Shown one piece after another: positions 17,089-25,963 of a DNA stretch of 64,000 bases. Within the stretch, counting starts at the first letter, position 1, and each line of letters starts with the position of its first letter. Position numbers and translations under genes: made by a program. Origin of the DNA: Marinilabilia salmonicolor JCM 21150 (lineage in GTDB: Bacteria; Bacteroidota; Bacteroidia; Bacteroidales; Marinilabiliaceae); the NCBI RefSeq assembly GCF_000259075.1, contig NZ_AJKI01000015.1:57951-121950 (forward strand), written 5' to 3'. The notes below the pieces were generated by a model. The model searched no databases. It saw nothing but the letters and a program-made list of their open reading frames with translations, and was not told the DNA's origin.

Positions 17089-17287
17089 TGTGAGTGGTTG
17101 GTTAATAGTAATTAGTCAGTAGTTAATAGATTGTAGTCATAGTTGGCAGATAATTATCAGATTAGCATATTCTCCAGCAAACCAAGCAAACCAGCCTGCC
17201 AAATATAAAAACCCGGTTAAGTATAAATAGGCTAAAAAAGCACCTGTTTGTATATAAAAACAGATGCTCTTTAAACAATTTTCAATG

Positions 17288-17794
17288 TTACTCCATGCTT
17301 GCGGGCATCTGACCACGCATTCCCATGATGTCACGATCAAACAGATATAAGTTCTGATCACCCAGCAGTTTCAGTTTGTCAAGAATGGCAGAAACAGAAG
17401 CCTCTTCTTCAATCTGCTCATTTACGAACCACTGCAACCAGTTGTGTGTGGTAAAATCCTTCTCATTAAGACAAACCTCCACAATATCGTTGATGGAAGC
17501 CGTAACTTTCTGTTCGTGCTCAAAAACCTGCTCGAACATTGCCTTGACATTTTTAAACTCTGTTGGAGGCTTATCAAATCCACTGATAACTGCTTGTCCA
17601 CCACGCTCATTTACATACTTAACAATCTTAAGCATGTGCATACGCTCCTCATCCGACTGAGCATACATCCAGTTAGCAATACCTTCAAGTCCGTTACACT
17701 CGGCCCAACTGGCCATAGCAAGATACAGACTTGATGAATAACCTTCTTTTTCAATTTGCTCTACAAGCTTTTTTTCAACTTTCTTATTCAACAT
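17288..17794 (-). CDS. ftn: Bacterial non-heme ferritin
   Basis: A 168-residue four-helix ferritin that oxidises and stores iron in the cytoplasm. Ferroxidase residues are visible: Glu17 (IEKEGYSSSLYL), Glu50 and His53 (SDEERMHMLK), and further Glu/Gln positions in the second half (FEHEQKVTASI, NEQIEEEASV). Length equals that of E. coli FtnA. The C-terminal Met-rich tail (DIMGMRGQMPASME) is typical for Bacteroidota ferritins. Single gene; no OxyR/PerR-type site recognised. Confidence 0.96.
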   Translation of the reverse strand: MLNKKVEKKLVEQIEKEGYSSSLYLAMASWAECNGLEGIANWMYAQSDEERMHMLKIVKYVNERGGQAVISGFDKPPTEFKNVKAMFEQVFEHEQKVTASINDIVEVCLNEKDFTTHNWLQWFVNEQIEEEASVSAILDKLKLLGDQNLYLFDRDIMGMRGQMPASME

Positions 17795-18175
17795 AGCGCT
17801 TTATTTTGATTATTGTTCTGGCAATATAAGGCAAACTGCCCTAATTTGGTTTAATGAAAACTACCACAAAGCCTTATTTAAAAAGGGTCTTAATAAATAA
17901 TCAGTTGTTTTCAATTTAGTTTTATTGAGGAAGGCGGGAATTAGCATATAGTTGAACAGTTCAATAGATAATTTATAAAACAAAGCTCGAAGAAGCCAAT
18001 GAATACAGGTCAAAAAAGAAAAATACTAATTTCAACAATTTTCAACCTCCCTAAAGCTTGTATGTCTGAATATTACAAAGAAATTCGAAAATAATTATCT
18101 GCCCCGGAATGAACCGAATCAAAATCGGGTTGTTAAGAAAGACTAAAAACAGTTCAATCATTACAGAAATCTATC
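17795..18175. other. Intergenic region between divergent ftn and accC
   Basis: AT-rich spacer carrying the promoters of both genes. A near-consensus ftn element (TATATTGC, minus strand, about 17827-17834) is the only candidate noticed. No small gene, hairpin or repeat was found. Confidence 0.4.
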
Positions 18176-19684
18176 ATGATTCGAAAAATTCTTGTGGCCA
18201 ATCGCGGTGAGATAGCAGTACGTATTATTCGTTCCTGCCGCGAGTCAGGCATCAAAAGTGTTGCAATTTATTCCCAACCTGATCGCACATCAATGCATGT
18301 TCGGTATGCTGATGAGGCATGGCCTGTAGGCCCGGCTCCATCAGGTCAGAGTTATCTTAACATACCCAAAATACTGGAAGTTGCTAAAGAAAGTGGCGCC
18401 GATGCCATCCATCCAGGATATGGTTTTCTGTCGGAAAATGCCGATTTTGCAAAACAGGTAAGAGACGCCGGACTTATTTTTATCGGTCCCGAAGCCGAAG
18501 CCATCAATGCAATGGGCGATAAAATGAGAGCCCGGGAGCTAATGATAAAAGCAGGAGTACCGGTAGTTCCGGGTTCAGGAAAGCTCTCCGACGATGAAAC
18601 TGAAAATCTGAAAACAGCCAATGAAATAGGTTTTCCGGTAATGATAAAAGCCTCTGCCGGAGGTGGTGGTAAGGGGATGCGCCTGGTAGAAAAGCCTGAG
18701 GAACTTAATTCATCCATCAGGAGAGCAAAATCGGAGGCAAAAAATGCTTTTGGCGATGATTCTGTATATATGGAAAAGTACCTGAAATCACCCCACCACA
18801 TTGAAGTCCAGATACTGGGTGATGAACATGGCAACATTGTGCATCTTTATGAAAGAGAATGCTCAGTTCAACGACGCCACCAAAAGATTGTGGAAGAGAC
18901 CCCCTCACCTTTCATCTCCGAAGAAATCCGTAAGAAAATGACTGACAGAGCTGTTGCAGCCGCTGCCTCGGTGAACTATACCGGCGCTGGAACAGTCGAG
19001 TTTTTGGTGGATGCAGACTTGAACTTTTACTTTCTGGAAATGAACACCCGGCTGCAGGTGGAACATCCCATCACCGAACGAACAACCGGAATAGACCTGG
19101 TAAAGGCACAAATCAAAATTGCCAATGGGGAACCACTTCCCTGGAAACAGGAAGACATCCGAAAGTCAGGTCATTCCATCGAGTGTCGGATTTACGCCGA
19201 AGACCCGGAGCGTAACTTTATGCCTGGTGCCGGCACTGTGCTTCACATCACCGAACCACTGGGACTAGGCGTACGCACCGACGGTTACATTTACGAAGGT
19301 TATGAAATCACAGTTTTTTATGACCCACTGATATCCAAGCTGATTGTTTGGGCACAAAACCGCGAAGAAGCTGTTCAGCGGATGAAAAGAGCCCTGTACG
19401 AATACAAAATAACCGGGGTAAAAAACAATATCCAGTTTTTGGAAAGAATTATGAATACACCTGACTTTGTGCAGGGAAAATATGACACTCACTTTATTGC
19501 TAAAAATGAAAAGTCGCTTTTGGCTGGTGAAAATTGCAATAACACCTGCGAAGATCTGGCGATGGTAATGGCCTATGTGGAGCATCAGTCGCATGTGGAT
19601 AAACGTCTGGTATTTAACAATGCTCAAAACAGCAAATCAAATTGGAAAGAATACGGGCGACTGCACCGGTTCAATCCATTTTAG
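18176..19684 (+). CDS. accC: Biotin carboxylase subunit of an acyl-CoA/pyruvate-type carboxylase
   Basis: A 502-residue biotin carboxylase that carboxylates carrier-bound biotin with ATP and bicarbonate. It has the N-terminal biotin-carboxylase domain (IRKILVANRGEIAVRIIRSC), ATP-grasp glycine loop (KASAGGGGKGMRLV), catalytic region (RECSVQRRHQKIVEETPSP, FLEMNTRLQVEHPITE) and C-terminal domain (HSIECRIYAEDP). It is about 50 residues longer than E. coli AccC, as in propionyl-CoA or pyruvate carboxylases. The biotin-carrier gene follows, but no carboxyltransferase gene is adjacent, so the substrate is open. The gene symbol is used in the broad sense. Confidence 0.9.
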   Translation: MIRKILVANRGEIAVRIIRSCRESGIKSVAIYSQPDRTSMHVRYADEAWPVGPAPSGQSYLNIPKILEVAKESGADAIHPGYGFLSENADFAKQVRDAGLIFIGPEAEAINAMGDKMRARELMIKAGVPVVPGSGKLSDDETENLKTANEIGFPVMIKASAGGGGKGMRLVEKPEELNSSIRRAKSEAKNAFGDDSVYMEKYLKSPHHIEVQILGDEHGNIVHLYERECSVQRRHQKIVEETPSPFISEEIRKKMTDRAVAAAASVNYTGAGTVEFLVDADLNFYFLEMNTRLQVEHPITERTTGIDLVKAQIKIANGEPLPWKQEDIRKSGHSIECRIYAEDPERNFMPGAGTVLHITEPLGLGVRTDGYIYEGYEITVFYDPLISKLIVWAQNREEAVQRMKRALYEYKITGVKNNIQFLERIMNTPDFVQGKYDTHFIAKNEKSLLAGENCNNTCEDLAMVMAYVEHQSHVDKRLVFNNAQNSKSNWKEYGRLHRFNPF

Positions 19685-19751
19685 GTCATAAGCAAAAACC
19701 CTTTTTTCAGGGAAATCAAACCACTCCACCCCTCTAAACCCTGAAATGCGC

Positions 19752-19810
19752 TGTCATTGAGAACGTAGTGAAGCTATCTCAATACTTTAACCGGGAATCA
19801 ATAATTAAAA
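19752..19810 (+). repeat. Dispersed repeat of the CATTG...GAAGCAATCTC family
   Basis: TCATTGAGAACGTAGTGAAG continues into CTATCTCAATACTTTAACCG. It aligns over about 60 bp with 48500-48562 (same orientation). Sits in the 182-bp gap between accC and the biotin carrier gene. Confidence 0.65.
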
Positions 19811-19866
19811 AACAAAACGCTCACGCCTGTTTGTTCATTTTCAGACAATTACAAAATCTTAAACAA

Positions 19867-20376
19867 ATGAAGTTAGTTGCTAAAAACGGTAATCATCAGG
19901 AAGAAATTAAGGTGATCAAAAGAGATGGCTCTCTTTTACAGGTTGCCATCGGAGGCCGGGAATATACACTGGACGTGGAAAAGGTTGAAGACGGAGTATA
20001 TTCCGTAATTCACAATGGCTCCAGTCACAATATGGAAATTATAAAAAGTGAGAAAAAACATTTTTATGCCGTAAACACCCAATATCAGTCATTTGATATC
20101 GAAATCGCACCTGCGGGATCGTTGAAGGGGGCCGGGAAACGTCAGGGGAATAAAAGTGAAAAAATTACAGCTCCCATACCTGGCCGGATCATTGCCATTA
20201 AAGCTACACAGGGCGATGTCGTGAAAGAAGGACAAACAGTTGTGGTGCTTTCGGCAATGAAAATGGAAAATGAACTAAAGGCCACAGCCAATGGCGTCAT
20301 TTCAAAGATACACACCAAAGAGAATGATGTGGTAAAAGAAAATTCTGTACTGGTTGAAATTAAAGAAGAAAGCTGA
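19867..20376 (+). CDS. Biotin carboxyl carrier protein
   Basis: A 169-residue biotin carrier. The last 75 residues form a biotinyl domain with the attachment motif AMKM (Lys132, VVVLSAMKMENELKA), a TAPIPGRIIAI strand and a terminal hairpin. The N-terminal 85 residues (MKLVAKNGNHQEEIKVIKRD) are a beta-rich domain as in carriers of pyruvate/acyl-CoA carboxylases of Bacteroidota. The start at 19867 is preferred over the in-frame ATG at 19768, whose extension (MKLSQYFNRES) is translated from a dispersed repeat. Functions with the upstream biotin carboxylase. Confidence 0.92.
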   Translation: MKLVAKNGNHQEEIKVIKRDGSLLQVAIGGREYTLDVEKVEDGVYSVIHNGSSHNMEIIKSEKKHFYAVNTQYQSFDIEIAPAGSLKGAGKRQGNKSEKITAPIPGRIIAIKATQGDVVKEGQTVVVLSAMKMENELKATANGVISKIHTKENDVVKENSVLVEIKEES

Positions 20377-20417
20377 TTTATAGAAAATAAACCAGGGCCG
20401 ACTTGCGCAAAAAATCA

Positions 20418-20425
20418 TACATTTG
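20418..20425 (+). promoter_or_regulatory. -7 element of the methyltransferase gene
   Basis: TACATTTG, an exact TAnnTTTG match 30 bp before the ATG. No -33 box at the usual distance. Confidence 0.5.
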
Positions 20426-20454
20426 CTGCCCTAACAAATATTATTGCAAAATTT

Positions 20455-21258
20455 ATGAACGAATACCTGACGGGCAGAAAACTATACGGAAATAACCTGG
20501 AGATTGATTTGATCAAGAAGTGGTACGAAGAAGAATCTGAGGCCTATGCAAACATCGACCATAAAGGAAAAACACCCTCCGAATACTCCTATCACAACCT
20601 GAATATCGTTCATGGATTTTCAAAATTACCGGCAAAAAGATTCAACAAAGTATTGGGTTTTGGTGCTGCCCGGGGATATGAAATTGAACCCATTATTGAA
20701 TCAATTGAACACCTGATCATTGTAGAACCATCTGAACAACTGATTAGTAAAGCGATCAAACACATCATCCCTGAATATGTAAAGCCCACACCGGAAGGCA
20801 AACTAAATTTTGAAGACAGAACTTTTGATTTAATTACCTGTTTTGGAACCTTGCATCACATTCCGAATGTCGGTTTTGTTTTGAGTGAAATGATCCGGGT
20901 CTTAAAACCAGATGGATTCCTTTTGCTACGGGAGCCAGTTCAGTCGATGGGTGACTGGAGAGCCCCGAGACCGGGACTGACAAAAAACGAAAGGGGAATT
21001 CCTCTAAATTTCTTCGAAACTTTGTTTAGTTCTCAACCGGTGGAAGTTATTTCACGATCATTTTGTTTTAGTCTTACCACACATATCAAGAAGGTATTTG
21101 GCCGTTTATTTCAAAAGCCACTTCAATTTTACAAGCCCTATGTTCTATTTGATAAATTCATCTCCGGAATTCTGAAATTTAACCTAAAATACCATCCCAC
21201 AAAACGAATTGACAGAATAGCCCCAAATTCAGTGTTTTATGTACTGAAGAAAAAATAA
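20455..21258 (+). CDS. Class I SAM-dependent methyltransferase
   Basis: A 267-residue methyltransferase (type 11 fold). Motif I is somewhat degenerate, VLGFGAARGYEIEPI (GFGAARG in place of GCGTG). Later motifs are DRTFDLITCFGTLHHIPN (acidic/HH segment) and VLKPDGFLLLREP. Long N-terminal helix and a C-terminal part (about 185-267) with basic and aromatic residues. The substrate is unknown; polysaccharide- or lipid-modifying enzymes have this style, but no such cluster is adjacent. It stands alone behind its own -7 element. Confidence 0.8.
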   Translation: MNEYLTGRKLYGNNLEIDLIKKWYEEESEAYANIDHKGKTPSEYSYHNLNIVHGFSKLPAKRFNKVLGFGAARGYEIEPIIESIEHLIIVEPSEQLISKAIKHIIPEYVKPTPEGKLNFEDRTFDLITCFGTLHHIPNVGFVLSEMIRVLKPDGFLLLREPVQSMGDWRAPRPGLTKNERGIPLNFFETLFSSQPVEVISRSFCFSLTTHIKKVFGRLFQKPLQFYKPYVLFDKFISGILKFNLKYHPTKRIDRIAPNSVFYVLKKK

Positions 21259-21394
21259 AATTCAACAGTCATCCCCCTGTTAATTAACGAGTAATCATAT
21301 ACACACAGGAACCTTCGTGCATGTTAAAATATTAATTATCAATCACATATGGCTAATAAAGGTTGTAGTTTATAGTCGCGTATATATATATTCT

Positions 21395-21425
21395 GAGATT
21401 GCTTCGGGCTGAGCCCTCGCAATGA
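21395..21425 (-). repeat. Dispersed repeat of the CATTG...GAAGCAATCTC family
   Basis: Read on the minus strand: TCATTGCGAGGGCTCAGCCC then GAAGCAATCTC. The same core is at 19752, 40589 and 48500. Confidence 0.6.
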
Positions 21426-21448
21426 ACGTACTTTCACTTTAAGATGGA

Positions 21449-21501
21449 AGAGGTTGGCAGAGGGCAGGGCGGCGACGCCGCCCTGCCCTCTGCCAACCTC
21501 T
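21449..21501. repeat. Perfect 53-bp palindrome (26-bp arms)
   Basis: Arms of 26 bp, beginning AGAGGTTGGCAGAGGGCAGG and ending CGGCG, surround a single A at 21475. GC-rich in an AT-rich spacer and free of mismatches. Lies between convergent genes (methyltransferase and DUF721). It has no flanking T-run, so a simple terminator does not explain the length. Confidence 0.9.
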
Positions 21502-21556
21502 TATCAAAAAATAGTTACTCCGGACGCCAGTGATAGAATACATTTTATACTTCAAC

Positions 21557-21871
21557 CTATCTCAGCACCAACTCTTTCACCACCGAACTCCCTATATTTT
21601 CATTCATATTGCGAATAATAGCATCGCGTTGCAGCATTAATTCATTCCGGATAACACTGCTGTGAAGAGTCACATAAACCACTCCGTTACGAAACCACAC
21701 ATTTTTGGTAACCCTTGAAGCTGATGGTCCTACAGCCTCATTCCATGCTCCGGGGATGCGTGAATTGTATATCCCTTTTGAAATGGAAGGTTCTTTTCCA
21801 ATTATTTCACGTAAAATATCCTGCAGTGGTTGAACAGAATTCTTTCGTATATCCCGGTTTTTATAGCTCAT
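21557..21871 (-). CDS. DUF721 (DciA-like) protein
   Basis: A 104-residue protein with the DUF721 fold: basic N-terminus (MSYKNRDIRKNSVQPLQDIL), PGAWNEAVGPSASRVTKNVW and a C-terminal VYVTLHSSVIRNELMLQRD. DUF721 proteins include DciA, the helicase-loading factor of bacteria without DnaC/DnaI. The gene starts 7 bp after the recF stop, so they are co-transcribed and the context supports a DNA-replication role. The longer frame upward to 21943 overlaps recF and is not needed. Confidence 0.85.
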   Translation of the reverse strand: MSYKNRDIRKNSVQPLQDILREIIGKEPSISKGIYNSRIPGAWNEAVGPSASRVTKNVWFRNGVVYVTLHSSVIRNELMLQRDAIIRNMNENIGSSVVKELVLR

Positions 21872-21878
21872 GGTATTG

Positions 21879-22979
21879 TTAAATTTGAACGTTTCCGTTA
21901 GTAACCTCAAAAAAACGATTCTCCTTACCTGTTTTCTCCACAATTTCGGTCAGCCTTTGCTTTTGAGTATCTGTAATAAATATTTGTCTGAACCGGTCTT
22001 GCGAAACCAGTTGAATTAAATTGTTACCCCGCTCCTGATCCAGTTTGTCAAATACATCGTCGAGCAATAATATGGGGCCAAACCCATTGTGGCGTGAGAG
22101 AAATTCATATTGGGCAAGTTTCAGGGCAATCAGAAACGATTTTTTCTGGCCCTGTGACCCTTCCTTTTTAACAGGTTGTCCACTTAGCAAAAGGTTAAGG
22201 TCATCCTTATGAATCCCTTTGGTTGTATATCCAAGTATCAGATCTCGTTTTCGGTTTTCCCGAAGCTTTTCGAGCACACTCCCCGACTGGTGGTGTGATT
22301 TATATTCGATATCCACCTCCTCATTTCCCCCGCTTATTTGCTGATAAAACTCCCTGAACACCGGCACAAGCTGCTCAATAAATCCGGTTCTTTGTTCAAA
22401 AATTTGTTGTCCCAAAAGAGCTATTTGCTCATCCCAGACATCAAACTGAGCATTTAAAGCACCTGTCAGCTGGTCACTCTTCTTAAGCAAGGTATTGCGC
22501 TGCATCAAAGCCCTGTTATACCTGATTACTTTTTCAAGATAGGGCTTGTCATACTGAGAGACTACACTGTCGATGTATTTTCTTCTCTGCTCACTACCCT
22601 CAAGAATCAGTCGCTCATCCGAGGGAGAAATCATTACCAGAGGAAGAAGGCCTATATGCTCTGAGAGTCTTGAATACTCTTTTTTATTACGCTTAAACTG
22701 CTTTTTCTGATTTCTTTTCAGAGCCACATATATCTGTTCCTCCAAATCGTTTCGCTCAAAAGCTCCCTGAATAACAAAAAAATCTTCCTCGTGGCAAATA
22801 TTCTGACTGTCGATGGAATTAAAATAACTCTTACAAAAAGAAAGGTAATAAACAGCATCCAGCAAATTGGTTTTGCCGGCACCATTAGGACCAACCAAAC
22901 AGTTAATTCCGTCGCAAAACTCCAACTCAGTCTGCAAAACATTCTTGTAATTAAGTATATTCAGATGCTTAAGATACAC
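21879..22979 (-). CDS. recF: DNA replication and repair protein RecF
   Basis: A 366-residue SMC-like ATPase that helps load RecA at gaps. It has Walker A (GPNGAGKTNLLDAV, residues about 30-43), signature region (KEGSQGQKKSFLIALKLAQ) and Walker B (ILLLDDVFDKLDQER) with the D-loop, at normal family length. The operon with the DUF721 gene follows. The upstream spacer contains a large palindromic repeat. Confidence 0.95.
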   Translation of the reverse strand: MYLKHLNILNYKNVLQTELEFCDGINCLVGPNGAGKTNLLDAVYYLSFCKSYFNSIDSQNICHEEDFFVIQGAFERNDLEEQIYVALKRNQKKQFKRNKKEYSRLSEHIGLLPLVMISPSDERLILEGSEQRRKYIDSVVSQYDKPYLEKVIRYNRALMQRNTLLKKSDQLTGALNAQFDVWDEQIALLGQQIFEQRTGFIEQLVPVFREFYQQISGGNEEVDIEYKSHHQSGSVLEKLRENRKRDLILGYTTKGIHKDDLNLLLSGQPVKKEGSQGQKKSFLIALKLAQYEFLSRHNGFGPILLLDDVFDKLDQERGNNLIQLVSQDRFRQIFITDTQKQRLTEIVEKTGKENRFFEVTNGNVQI

Positions 22980-23177
22980 AATCAGTATGATTTAAAAATA
23001 ATTACCGGAAACACCCGGACTTAACATGCATTATTAAAAATTAATCTAACCCGATGTCCAGATATCTGAAAACTACCATCATCCTCAATAAAATAGATTT
23101 GAAAACAATCTATTATTTCCTGCATCCTTTTTATTTGCGGTTGATTGACTATTTTGATAATTGAACAACTCAAAAGG

Positions 23178-23457
23178 ATAATTCATCAATAAAGCAGTCC
23201 TCCAAAAGCGATGCTTTTTCCTTTTAAAGGAATACATAATTTTGTTGTGTTTTTTTAGCCGAAGGTCTTTAAGCAATAGCCCGGGGCAACGCCCCTGGAG
23301 AATTGTAATTAAATACTCCCCCCTCTCATTATTGGTCGCGTTGCGACCAATAATGAGAGGGACGTAAGGGATACCTTTAAACCCAGGGCATTACTCTGGG
23401 CTATTGCTCTCAGGCTTTCAGCATGTTTACACCAGACCTGTCTTATGTCCAAGGGCG
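23178..23457 (+). repeat. Nested-palindrome repeat, copy A (about 280 bp)
   Basis: Contains in order: TCCTCCAAAAGCGATGC, TTAAAGGAATACATAA, GGTCTTTAAGCAATAGCCC, a small GGGGC/GCCCC hairpin, TTGTAATTAAATACTCCC, a central 41-bp palindrome, and mirrored sequences GGGCTATTGCT and CTTTCAGC...GTTTACACC. The same order is found on the minus strand at 28697-28973. Outer arms (AGCAATAGCCC / GGGCTATTGCT) pair, so the unit folds into a cruciform-like structure. No coding sequence. It fills most of the recF-TPR spacer. Confidence 0.8.
23321..23361. repeat. Perfect inverted repeat at the centre of copy A
   Basis: CCCTCTCATTATTGGTCGC - GTT - GCGACCAATAATGAGAGGG, 19-bp perfect arms with a 3-bp loop. Confidence 0.9.
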
Positions 23458-23554
23458 GTTAGGAAAAGGAAAAAATACTTATTCTAAACAACAAAAATAA
23501 GCAAAGAAAAATGAGGAAAAGCCTGGTTGGACTATTTTTTTTGCTGTTCTCTGT

Positions 23555-23584
23555 TTTGAATAATAGTGAAAAGAATTACATTTG
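23555..23584 (+). promoter_or_regulatory. Promoter of the TPR gene
   Basis: -33 TTTG (23555-23558), 18-bp spacer, -7 TACATTTG (23577-23584). Both boxes match the Bacteroidota sigma consensus. Its position excludes the in-frame ATG at 23582. Confidence 0.8.
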
Positions 23585-23611
23585 CCTACGGAAAAAAAAT
23601 TAAAATCAGAT

Positions 23612-24289
23612 ATGGCAAAAAACCAACAACACGAAGACAGCTTTGAAAATGTAGAATCGGCATTGACAAAAACCGAACAATTCATTGAAGACAATCAAAA
23701 GCTGATAAGTTTTGCAGCCATTGCATTAATTGTTATTGTAGGTGGCTACTGGGCTTTTAAGAAATTATATATGGAGCCTTTACAAAAAGAAGCTCAGGAA
23801 ATTGTGTTTCAGGCTCAGCAATACTTTCAGACCGATAGTTTTAACCTTGCTCTGAATGGGGATGGCATGAATCCGGGATTTCTGGAGATTATCGATCAGT
23901 ACGGAGCCACCGATGTGGGTGAACTTGCTGAATATTATGCAGGGACATGCTACCTGAACCTTGGTGAATATGAAAATGCTATAGAGTACCTGAAAGGCTT
24001 TTCTACCGATGAACCCATCGTAATGGCAACATCACAGGGCGCTATTGGTGATGCTTACCTCGAAATGGGCAATAATGATGAAGCAATTAAATGGTACAAC
24101 AAAGCCTCAAAGATGAATAATGAAATCATTGCCCCGACTTATCTCTTCAAACTGGGACTTCTGTATGAAGAATCAGGAGATAAAGAGAAGGCCATTGAGG
24201 TCTATACCAAAATCAAGGATGATTACAAAAACAGCTCTGAAGCGCGTCAAATTGACAAGTACATTACCAGAGCCAAAATAAACGGATAA
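23612..24289 (+). CDS. Membrane-anchored tetratricopeptide repeat protein
   Basis: A 225-residue protein with an N-terminal cytoplasmic part (MAKNQQHEDSFENVESALTK), one transmembrane helix (about residues 30-50, ISFAAIALIVIVGGYWAF) and periplasmic TPR units (AEYYAGTCYLNLGEYENAIE; GDAYLEMGNNDEAIKWYNKA; LGLLYEESGDKEKAIEVYTK). The layout is like YfgM/ancillary SecYEG translocon subunit, whose role would be chaperone-like. The start follows from the promoter. A terminator at 24336 separates it from ribH. Confidence 0.85.
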   Translation: MAKNQQHEDSFENVESALTKTEQFIEDNQKLISFAAIALIVIVGGYWAFKKLYMEPLQKEAQEIVFQAQQYFQTDSFNLALNGDGMNPGFLEIIDQYGATDVGELAEYYAGTCYLNLGEYENAIEYLKGFSTDEPIVMATSQGAIGDAYLEMGNNDEAIKWYNKASKMNNEIIAPTYLFKLGLLYEESGDKEKAIEVYTKIKDDYKNSSEARQIDKYITRAKING

Positions 24290-24335
24290 TTTGTTACTTT
24301 TTACGTAAACAAATTTCCCTGAAAATGATTATATT

Positions 24336-24369
24336 AAAGGTTGTCTGTTTTATCAGGGCAACCTTTTTT
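24336..24369 (+). terminator. Rho-independent terminator after the TPR gene
   Basis: AAAGGTTG, loop of 15, CAACCTTT, then T-run; 46 bp after the stop. Confidence 0.75.
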
Positions 24370-24397
24370 AGTTGAAAAAAGCACTAAACGCAAAGTC

Positions 24398-24895
24398 ATG
24401 GCAACAAATCTTAAAAACCTTTCAGATTACGATCCCACGCAAGTACCTTCAGCCGAAAAAATGAAATTCGGAATCATTGTTTCCGAATGGAACCCGGTGA
24501 TTACCGATGCATTGATGCAGGGAGCCCGTGACACATTAATTAAAGAAGGTGCAAGCCCTGAAAATATTATTGTGGCTCATGTTCCCGGAAGTTTTGAATT
24601 AACCCACGGAGCCCGTCAGTTCATAAAAAAAACAGATGTGGATGCCGTCATCTGCCTGGGTTGTGTAGTCAAAGGAGACACTCCTCATTTTGATTTTGTG
24701 TGCCAGGGGGTAACCCAGGGCATTACACATTTGAATGTAAAATACGGAAAACCTGTTATATTTGGGGTTCTGACCACCGATAATCAGCAACAGGCCATTG
24801 ACCGGGCAGGAGGAAAACATGGAAACAAAGGAGATGAAGCTGCAATTACTGCCATAAAAATGGTATCTTTAAACAACGAGTTGAAAGAAAAATAA
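24398..24895 (+). CDS. ribH: 6,7-dimethyl-8-ribityllumazine synthase
   Basis: A 165-residue RibH, which condenses 5-amino-6-ribitylaminouracil with dihydroxybutanone phosphate in riboflavin synthesis. Motifs: [48 protein letters not shown] (with the catalytic His), [17 protein letters not shown]. The start at 24398 ([10 protein letters not shown]) avoids the upstream ATG at 24341, which lies in the terminator. No other rib genes or FMN riboswitch are adjacent. Confidence 0.96.
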   Translation: MATNLKNLSDYDPTQVPSAEKMKFGIIVSEWNPVITDALMQGARDTLIKEGASPENIIVAHVPGSFELTHGARQFIKKTDVDAVICLGCVVKGDTPHFDFVCQGVTQGITHLNVKYGKPVIFGVLTTDNQQQAIDRAGGKHGNKGDEAAITAIKMVSLNNELKEK

Positions 24896-24904
24896 CCAGA
24901 TTTA

Positions 24905-25963
24905 ATGTCCAGATTTCGTCTTCAGAGGAAAACAATTGAACCGGGCATCCAGTTTGTGGGACAGCAGTTCCTGGACTCTCCGGCCGTTCAGCTATTTCGG
25001 TTTTCGGAACAAACCTTTGCTGAGTTTAGTTCCGAAGCCGATTTTGATTTAATACAAACCAATATTGGTGACACCGATAACGAAGTTCACTGGATTAACC
25101 TGCATGGCATACACGACATGCCTCTGGTCCATAAAATTGCTGAACAGTTTGGCATTGACCGCCTGATCATTCAGGATATTGTGGACACCAATCAACGCCC
25201 CAAGGTTGAGGTTTACCCAGAATACCTTTTTGTTTCTGTTAAATCCTTACTTCCATCCAATCAACACAATATTGACTCAGAGCAAATAAGTTTCATCCTC
25301 ATGGGAAATGTCATTCTCTCATTTCAGGAAAAACAGGGAGATCATTTTGAACACATCAGAACCCGGATTAGAGAAGGAAAAGGAAGAGTTCGTAAAGGCG
25401 GAGCCGACTACCTGTTATATCTTTTACTGGATGCAATTACAGGTAATTGCTACACTACCCTGAACAATATCGAAATGCATCTCGACACTCTGCCGGGAAA
25501 AATCATGCAGGAAGCCAGTCCCGAGTACATCGTTTCACTGGAGGCTATTAAAAGAAACCTCTTTGCTCTCAGAAAAGCTGTAGTGCCTATTAAAGAAGCC
25601 ATCCTTTTTACAGAAAAAGGGCAGACCAATCAAATTACACTCCATACACTCCCTTATTTTTCTGATTTAAAGGACCAGCTGATGCAGCTTATTGATGAGG
25701 CAGATATTAACATGACCCGCGCCGAAGGTTCTACCAACTTGTTCTTCTCATATCAGGGACACCGGATGAATGAGGTAATGAAGGTGCTAACCATTGTGGC
25801 CACCATCTTTATTCCCATCACCTTTATTGCCGGCATTTACGGAATGAATTTCGAACACATACCCGAATTAAGTTGGAAATTCGGATATCCGGCATTCTGG
25901 GGTGTTATTGTCCTTTCAGTCATTGGTATGTTCATCTATTTCCGACGTAAAAAGTGGTTATAA
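24905..25963 (+). CDS. corA: Magnesium/cobalt transporter CorA
   Basis: A 352-residue CorA. The large N-terminal cytoplasmic funnel domain is followed by two C-terminal transmembrane helices (about 295-315 and 327-345) joined by the pore signature YGMNFEHIPEL. The protein forms a pentameric Mg2+ channel in the inner membrane. It starts 9 bp after ribH, so the two are probably co-transcribed. Its end overlaps the convergent histidine kinase gene by 6 bp. Confidence 0.96.
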   Translation: MSRFRLQRKTIEPGIQFVGQQFLDSPAVQLFRFSEQTFAEFSSEADFDLIQTNIGDTDNEVHWINLHGIHDMPLVHKIAEQFGIDRLIIQDIVDTNQRPKVEVYPEYLFVSVKSLLPSNQHNIDSEQISFILMGNVILSFQEKQGDHFEHIRTRIREGKGRVRKGGADYLLYLLLDAITGNCYTTLNNIEMHLDTLPGKIMQEASPEYIVSLEAIKRNLFALRKAVVPIKEAILFTEKGQTNQITLHTLPYFSDLKDQLMQLIDEADINMTRAEGSTNLFFSYQGHRMNEVMKVLTIVATIFIPITFIAGIYGMNFEHIPELSWKFGYPAFWGVIVLSVIGMFIYFRRKKWL

